Source: an uncultured Bacilli bacterium (GTDB lineage Bacteria > Bacillota_I > Bacilli_A > RF39 > UBA660). From it: a DNA stretch of 9,404 bases. Both the position numbers and the translations under genes were made by a program. Location: contig CANROL010000033.1 in NCBI GenBank assembly GCA_947632255.1, positions 1 through 9,404 of the forward strand, given 5' to 3'. Below, piece after piece: positions 5,429 through 9,404 of this stretch. Under the pieces are notes generated by a model. That model was not told the DNA's origin. It did no database searches and saw only the letters and a program-made list of their open reading frames with translations. The stretch's first letter is position 1; every line of letters starts with the position of its first letter.

Positions 5429-7609
5429 ATGTATGCTTATTGTTTAATTGAATATCCAGTTAAAACTTTAGATAAAGCTTTTACTTATAAAATACCTCTT
5501 GATTTACAAAATAAATTAAAAATAGGGATGAAAGTTTTAGTACCTTTTAATACGCGTTTAGTTCATGGTATTGTTTTAAATATAACAAATGATTATCAAG
5601 ATAAATATGAATTAAAAGAAATAGCCAGAATTGAAGATGAATTTTTAATATTAAATAAAGAATTGTTAGAATTAGGAAAATATTTAAAAGAAAAAACGTT
5701 ATGTAATTTAATTACAGCTTATCAAACGATGCTTCCTAGTGCTTTAAAAATAAAAAATCAAAAAAGTAATTATAATAAATATGAAGATTATGTTGAGTTA
5801 CAAGCTAATTTAAAGGTTATTTATGAATATATAGATAGTCATAAAGGCAAGAAAGTGGAAGTATTAGAAAGACTTCTAGAAGAAAAACAAGTTTTAAAAA
5901 AAGAATTTGATGCCAATAGTATAAGAGAATTGTTAAAATTAGATTTAATTAAAATAAAACAAGTTCAAGTATATCGTATTAATAAAGATAAAGAAGAGAT
6001 ACAAGATATAAATTTAAATTTAGACCAATTAAAGGTATTTAATAAAGTTAAAGATTCTTTAGAAGAAAATAAAACATTTTTGTTATATGGAGTAACGGGA
6101 AGTGGCAAGACTTTAGTTTATATTAATTTAATTAAAGAAGTTTTAAAATTAGGGAAAACGGCGATAATGTTAGTGCCAGAAATTAGTTTAACGGAACAAG
6201 TTATTAATATATTTTATCAATATTTTGGGAAAGATGTTGCTATATTACACAGTGGCTTATCTAAAGGGGAAAAGTATGATGAATATTTAAAAATTATCAA
6301 TAAAGAAGTAAAAATTGCTATTGGAACAAGAAGTGCTATTTTTGCCCCTTTAGAAAATTTAGGCATAATTATTATTGATGAAGAGCATAGTGAAACATAT
6401 AAGCAAGATAATAATCCTAGATATCAGGCAAAAGATATTGCTCAAAAAAGATGTGAATATTATGGCATTCCTTTAGTTTTAGGAAGTGCAACGCCATCTT
6501 TAGAAGCTATGGCTAGAGCTCAAAAAGGGGTTTATACTTTACTTACTTTGGAAAAAAGAGTAAATAATCAAGCTCTACCAACATGCATGCTTGTAGATAT
6601 GAAAAAAGAATTAGCTAAAAGGAATTTTGTTATAAGTGAAGCTTTAGATAAAGAATTAAAGGATGTTTTAAATAAAAATGAACAAGCTATTTTACTGCTT
6701 AATAGAAGAGGATATTCAACGGTTATTACTTGTAGTAACTGTGGTTTTACTTATAAATGTCCTCATTGTGAAGTTACTCTTACTTATCATAAAAGTTCTA
6801 ATACTTTACGTTGTCATATATGCGGTTACACTAAAATTAAAGATGATATTTGTCCTAAATGTCGCGAAAAATCTTTAAATTATTTAGGTTTAGGAACAGA
6901 AAAATTAGAAAATTTAATTAATACCAAATATCCTTTGGCTAGAGTAATTAGGATGGATGCTGATACTACCGCGACTAAGGGAGCTCATAATAAATTAATT
7001 AAAGCTTTTCGAAATCATGAATATGATATTTTAATTGGAACTCAAATGATTAGTAAGGGATTAGATTTTCCTAATTGTACTTTAGTAGGAATTATAAATG
7101 CTGATGCAACTTTAAATATTCCTGATTTTCGCAGTAGTGAAAGAACTTTTGCTTTAATTCATCAAGCATCAGGCAGGGCCGGAAGAGCAAATTTACCAGG
7201 TAAAGTTATTATTCAAACTTATAATCCAGATAATAATACTTTAAAAATGGTAGCTAAAAATGATTATTTAGGTTTTTATAAATTAGAAATGCCGATTAGA
7301 AAAGTTTTAAAATATCCCCCTTATTATTATTTAGTAAGTATTAAAGTTTGTAGTAAAAAATATGATCAAGCTAGCATAAATGCTAAAAAAGTATTAGAAT
7401 ATTTAAAAAAGAATTTAGCTAAAACTAGTATTATTTTAGGACCATCTACGGCATTAAATTTTCGAATGAATGATATATATCGCTTTAGTATTACAATTAA
7501 ATATCAATTTGATGATTATTTAAAAGAAACGCTGCAGACATTAGATGAAATATTTGGAACTAATAAAGATACTTTTTTAGAAATTGATTTAAACCCTATG
7601 CAATTATAA
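5429..7609 (+). CDS. priA: Primosomal replication-restart helicase PriA
   Basis: 726 residues, close to the 732 of E. coli PriA and complete. PriA is a superfamily 2 3'-to-5' DNA helicase that recognises abandoned forks and reloads the replicative helicase. The N-terminal DNA-binding domain opens with YCLIEYPVKTLDKAFTYKIP. Walker A GVTGSGKT is at 221-228 and Walker B DEEH at 317-320. The zinc region has all eight cysteines, at 435, 438, 444, 447, 462, 465, 475 and 478. Motif V-like GTQMISKG (537) and motif VI ASGRAGR (580-586) follow. AGGAGG (5415-5420) stands 8 bases before the ATG. It has its own extended -10 promoter. No strong terminator follows, so transcription may run into sigG 52 bases downstream. 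The small overlapping + frame at 6678 is a shadow. Confidence 0.97.
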   Translation: MYAYCLIEYPVKTLDKAFTYKIPLDLQNKLKIGMKVLVPFNTRLVHGIVLNITNDYQDKYELKEIARIEDEFLILNKELLELGKYLKEKTLCNLITAYQTMLPSALKIKNQKSNYNKYEDYVELQANLKVIYEYIDSHKGKKVEVLERLLEEKQVLKKEFDANSIRELLKLDLIKIKQVQVYRINKDKEEIQDINLNLDQLKVFNKVKDSLEENKTFLLYGVTGSGKTLVYINLIKEVLKLGKTAIMLVPEISLTEQVINIFYQYFGKDVAILHSGLSKGEKYDEYLKIINKEVKIAIGTRSAIFAPLENLGIIIIDEEHSETYKQDNNPRYQAKDIAQKRCEYYGIPLVLGSATPSLEAMARAQKGVYTLLTLEKRVNNQALPTCMLVDMKKELAKRNFVISEALDKELKDVLNKNEQAILLLNRRGYSTVITCSNCGFTYKCPHCEVTLTYHKSSNTLRCHICGYTKIKDDICPKCREKSLNYLGLGTEKLENLINTKYPLARVIRMDADTTATKGAHNKLIKAFRNHEYDILIGTQMISKGLDFPNCTLVGIINADATLNIPDFRSSERTFALIHQASGRAGRANLPGKVIIQTYNPDNNTLKMVAKNDYLGFYKLEMPIRKVLKYPPYYYLVSIKVCSKKYDQASINAKKVLEYLKKNLAKTSIILGPSTALNFRMNDIYRFSITIKYQFDDYLKETLQTLDEIFGTNKDTFLEIDLNPMQL

Positions 7610-7611
7610 AT

Positions 7612-7641
7612 GTATAAAAAAACTTCTTTTAGCTCATAAAA
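7612..7641 (+). promoter_or_regulatory. Candidate forespore (SigG/SigF-type) promoter of sigG
   Basis: GTATA (7612-7616) fits the SigG -35 (GHATR). After exactly 18 bases CATAAAA (7635-7641) fits the -10 (CATNHTA) at six of seven places. RNA would start near 7648, at the first base of the ribosome site AAAGGAG. Autoregulation by SigG is known in B. subtilis; here it rests on the motif alone. Confidence 0.4.
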
Positions 7642-7658
7642 AGAGAGAAAGGAGTTTT
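7619..7658 (+). promoter_or_regulatory. Hairpin that hides the sigG ribosome site
   Basis: Bases 7619-7630 (AAAACTTCTTTT) pair with 7647-7658 (GAAAGGAGTTTT): twelve pairs, two of them G-T, around a 16-base loop. The whole AAAGGAG ribosome site (7648-7654) is inside the right arm. The hairpin would form only in RNA reading through from priA, not in RNA started at the candidate forespore promoter. It could also act as a weak terminator for priA (TTTTATTAT follows). Confidence 0.5.
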
Positions 7659-7661
7659 ATT

Positions 7662-8438
7662 ATGGCAAGATATAAAGTAGATATAACGGGTATTAATACT
7701 AATGAATTAAAAGTTTTAAGTTCAAAAGAAATGAATGATTTATTTATTCGGTATCATAATGGGGATAAATTTGCCAAAGAAGAATTAATAAATGGTAATT
7801 TAAAATTAGTATTAAGTATTTTACGGAGTTTTAATAAAGGTAATTATAATATGGATGATTTATTTCAAGTGGGGGTAATTGGTTTAATAAAAGCTATTGA
7901 TAATTTTGATTTAAACTATAATTTAAAACTATCTACTTATGCTGTTCCTTTAATACTGGGGGAAATAAAAAGATATATTAGAGATAATACTAGTATTAGA
8001 GTTAGTCGAAGTATTAAAGATTTAGCTTACCAAATTATTAGTTTTAAAGAAAAATATTTTAATAAATATGGAATAGAACCATCTAATGAATTAATTGCTA
8101 AAGAACTTAATACTGATGAATATAAAATAGCCCAAGCTTTAGATTCTTTAAAAGAACCAATGAGTATTTATGAACCTATTTATAATGATGGTGGGGATAC
8201 AATATATTTAATGGATCAACTCGCAGATAAAAAAGAATTAAATAGTGATAAAGATTTACTTATTTCTTTAAATAGAAGTTTAAATAAAATAAAACCAAGA
8301 GAAAAAGAAATATTAATTAATCGTTATATAATAGGTAAAACGCAAATGGAAATTGCTAAATCTTTAAATATTAGTCAAGCTCAAGTATCGAGAATTGAAA
8401 AAAATGCTATTTTGAGTCTTAAAAGAATGATTAAATAA
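7662..8438 (+). CDS. sigG: RNA polymerase forespore sigma factor SigG
   Basis: 258 residues, the usual SigG length. The N-terminus KVDITGINTNELKVLSSKEM is specific to SigG (B. subtilis KVEICGVDTSKLPVLKNEEM), separating it from SigF. Region 2 contains DDLFQVGVIGLIKAIDNFD (from residue 65) and LSTYAVPLILGEIKRYIRD; IRVSRSIKDLAY begins region 3; EPIYNDGGDTIYLMDQ is a SigG/SigF block; region 4.2 is the helix-turn-helix GKTQMEIAKSLNISQAQVSR (225-244). N44 aligns with the SigG Asn (N45 in B. subtilis) linked to inhibition by Gin/CsfB. SigG drives late forespore genes after engulfment. AAAGGAG stands 7 bases before the ATG but can be buried in a hairpin. priA is upstream in place of sigE; a lipoprotein, a ylmC/ymxH gene and lspA follow. 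Confidence 0.95.
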   Translation: MARYKVDITGINTNELKVLSSKEMNDLFIRYHNGDKFAKEELINGNLKLVLSILRSFNKGNYNMDDLFQVGVIGLIKAIDNFDLNYNLKLSTYAVPLILGEIKRYIRDNTSIRVSRSIKDLAYQIISFKEKYFNKYGIEPSNELIAKELNTDEYKIAQALDSLKEPMSIYEPIYNDGGDTIYLMDQLADKKELNSDKDLLISLNRSLNKIKPREKEILINRYIIGKTQMEIAKSLNISQAQVSRIEKNAILSLKRMIK

Positions 8439-8459
8439 CTTTTAATTTAAATAAATACA

Positions 8460-8468
8460 TGTTATAAT
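8460..8468 (+). promoter_or_regulatory. Extended -10 promoter of the small lipoprotein gene
   Basis: TGTTATAAT is a perfect TGnTATAAT element, 22 bases before the ATG at 8491. The -35 region (TTTTAA at 8440-8445, 17-base spacer) is weak. This gives the genes after sigG a vegetative promoter of their own. Confidence 0.6.
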
Positions 8469-8490
8469 CATAAGTGAAAGAAGAGTTACC

Positions 8491-8880
8491 ATGAAAAAAA
8501 TCTTAATAATATTATTACTTGTTATTATAACTGGATGTGGGAATAAGAAAACTTTAGTATGTAATAAAAATAGTGATTTAGGAAAACAAACTTTGACTTT
8601 TAATTATAAAGATGGGGTATTAAAAGATGGACAAATTAAATATGTTATTACAGTTAATAATGAGGAATTAATTGAGGCACGAAAAGAAATAGAAGAATCT
8701 TTTAAAGAAAATTTTGCTGATTTTGAATTAAAAATAAGTGATAATAATAAAGATACTATTGTTGTTATATTAGAATTTAATTCTAATAATATAAGTAAAA
8801 TTATGGGTAATAGTGTTAATACTAATACTTATACAGATATTAAAAATAAATTAATTAAAGAAAACTTTACTTGTAATTAA
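8491..8880 (+). CDS. Small lipoprotein of unknown function
   Basis: 129 residues. The N-terminus MKKILIILLLVIITGCGNKK is a lipoprotein signal with lipobox ITGC; the lipidated Cys is residue 16 and the mature part about 114 residues. The mature chain begins TLVCNKNSDLGKQTLTFNYK and ends in a Cys (NFTCN). It thus has two further cysteines, C24 and C128, that could form a disulfide outside the membrane. The shape (short lipoprotein, Cys near the start, beta-strand then helix then TDIKNKLIKENF) resembles DUF1307/YehR-like lipoproteins, but I cannot confirm that. GAAAGAAGAG before the ATG is a moderate ribosome site. The processing enzyme LspA is encoded two genes downstream. The gene has its own extended -10 promoter. 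Confidence 0.75.
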   Translation: MKKILIILLLVIITGCGNKKTLVCNKNSDLGKQTLTFNYKDGVLKDGQIKYVITVNNEELIEARKEIEESFKENFADFELKISDNNKDTIVVILEFNSNNISKIMGNSVNTNTYTDIKNKLIKENFTCN

Positions 8881-8907
8881 ATAAAATACCTTTAATATAT
8901 TTTAATA

Positions 8908-8914
8908 TAGGTGG
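8908..8914 (+). promoter_or_regulatory. Ribosome site that fixes the start at 8920
   Basis: TAGGTGG ends 5 bases before the ATG at 8920. A GTG at 8911 is in frame but lies inside this site. ACCT (8888-8891) can pair with AGGT (8909-8912), with a TATAT/ATATA palindrome between, but this fold is weaker than the one before sigG. Confidence 0.6.
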
Positions 8915-8919
8915 TTTTT

Positions 8920-9144
8920 ATGCGTTTAAGTGATTTACAATTAAAAATGGTTGTGAATATTAAAGATGGTAAACACTTAGGAACGATTATTGATGCCGAC
9001 ATTACAGATACAGGACAAATTAATTTTTTTATTGTTGCTCCTAAACATTTTTTTAAGCGCTTATTTCGAATGGAAGCTGAAGTGAATGTCAAAATAAGTG
9101 AAATTGTGAAAATTGGTACTGATGTTATCTTGGTAGAAATATAA
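8920..9144 (+). CDS. ylmC: YlmC/YmxH-family sporulation protein (PRC-barrel)
   Basis: 74 residues from the ATG at 8920. A GTG at 8911 would add MVF but overlaps the ribosome site, so I reject it. The sequence MRLSDLQLKMVVNIKDGKHL, then GTIIDADI, GQINFFIVAP, FRMEAEVNVKISEIVKIGTDVILVEI, follows B. subtilis YlmC and the YmxH family across its whole length. These are single PRC-barrel domain proteins of about 80 residues, common next to sporulation and cell-division genes; their molecular role is not established. YlmC and YmxH are paralogues and I cannot separate them with certainty. In B. subtilis ylmC follows sigG within a few genes, with lspA further on, so the order here supports the call. 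The minus-strand frame at 8892-9092 is a shadow. Confidence 0.8.
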   Translation: MRLSDLQLKMVVNIKDGKHLGTIIDADITDTGQINFFIVAPKHFFKRLFRMEAEVNVKISEIVKIGTDVILVEI

Positions 9145-9149
9145 TTTTA

Positions 9150-9158
9150 TGATATACT
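9150..9158 (+). promoter_or_regulatory. Extended -10 promoter of lspA
   Basis: TGATATACT matches TGnTATAAT with one mismatch and lies 20 bases before the lspA ATG. No good -35 is visible. Confidence 0.5.
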
Positions 9159-9178
9159 AGATATTGGAAGTGGGGAAA

Positions 9179-9404
9179 ATGACTAAGAAAAATTTTTTTA
9201 TCGCAGTTGCTGTTTTATTAATTGATCAATTAAGTAAATCAATTATTGAAGTATATATTAAATTAAATGAAAGCATAAATGTTATTAATGATTTTTTTAA
9301 ACTAACTGTAGTCCATAATACAGGGGGAGCTTGGAGTATTTTTAATAATCATGGTAATTTATTTATTATTTTTTCTTTAATTGCTATTGTTTTAATTATG
9401 AATT
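9179..9404 (+). CDS. lspA: Lipoprotein signal peptidase LspA, 5' part (cut by right edge)
   Basis: 75 codons are visible of an expected 150-160. LspA (signal peptidase II) is a membrane aspartyl protease that cleaves the signal peptide of prolipoproteins before the lipidated Cys. The first membrane segment (NFFIAVAVLLIDQLSKSII) carries the conserved D16-x-x-x-K20 pair. FFKLTVVHNTGGAWSIF contains the N-x-G-x-A-[FW] motif; N47 and A51 are kept, but the residue usually Ala between them is Gly (NTGGAW). A second hydrophobic segment starts at about residue 60. The catalytic aspartates of the C-terminal half lie beyond the window. The ribosome site is GGAAGTGGGG, close to the ATG. A likely substrate, the lipoprotein at 8491, is two genes upstream. 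Confidence 0.92.
   Translation, partial: MTKKNFFIAVAVLLIDQLSKSIIEVYIKLNESINVINDFFKLTVVHNTGGAWSIFNNHGNLFIIFSLIAIVLIMN

Noticed and set aside
6678..6878. 66-residue + frame inside priA
   Set aside because: It lies wholly within the conserved zinc region of priA in another frame, has no ribosome site, and its Leu/Val-rich product is what shifted AT-rich code gives.
8431..8450. TTAAAT/ATTTAA pairing after sigG as a terminator
   Set aside because: The stem is six A-T pairs only and no T tract follows.
8888..8912. Hairpin hiding the ylmC ribosome site, as a third case of the sigG/gerQ layout
   Set aside because: Only four outer pairs with mismatches inside, competing with a small TATAT/ATATA palindrome, and no sporulation-type -10 between the arms.
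8892..9092. 66-residue minus-strand frame
   Set aside because: It is antisense to the well-matched YlmC/YmxH-type gene and has no ribosome site or family likeness.

Overview
The window is very AT-rich, uses the standard code (TGG for Trp, TAA stops), has strong GGAGG-type ribosome sites and carries endospore genes (sigG, gerQ, a ylmC/ymxH-type gene). This points to a low-GC, spore-forming member of the Bacillota. An uncultured gut Bacilli/Erysipelotrichia-like lineage is my inference; the sequence does not name a species.

Layout from left to right. Bases 3-1433 (+) are the 3' end of a GLUG-repeat surface-type protein cut by the left edge. It converges on a LemA-like membrane protein (1445-1990, -), whose terminator overlaps its own stop codon. 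LemA is transcribed divergently from a two-gene unit of unknown function (2108-3073 and 3100-3999, +); the two -10 elements are placed symmetrically around a CCTAGG palindrome. A hairpin that can terminate in both directions separates this unit from a convergent gerQ (4038-4379, -), a spore-coat/germination gene. gerQ in turn diverges from a YitT/DUF2179 membrane protein (4480-5385, +), which has a good sigma-A promoter and a terminator built over its stop codon.

From 5398 to the right edge everything is on the + strand: priA (replication restart helicase), sigG (forespore sigma factor), a small lipoprotein, a YlmC/YmxH-type PRC-barrel protein, and lspA (lipoprotein signal peptidase), cut by the right edge. 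In B. subtilis, ylmC and lspA lie downstream of sigG in one neighbourhood, so that part of the order is kept. The usual upstream spoIIGA-sigE pair is not here; priA takes its place.

The most interesting signal is regulatory. Both clearly sporulation-specific genes with recognisable sporulation-type promoters, gerQ and sigG, have a 10-12 bp inverted repeat whose right arm covers the ribosome site, and a CAT-type -10 motif lying between the arms. A long readthrough RNA could therefore fold and hide the ribosome site, while an RNA started at the sporulation promoter would lack the left arm. The two-gene unit at 2108-3999 is the best candidate for an undescribed protein system. I see no CRISPR array, tRNA, rRNA, transposon or phage gene, and no gene-free stretch above 300 bases.
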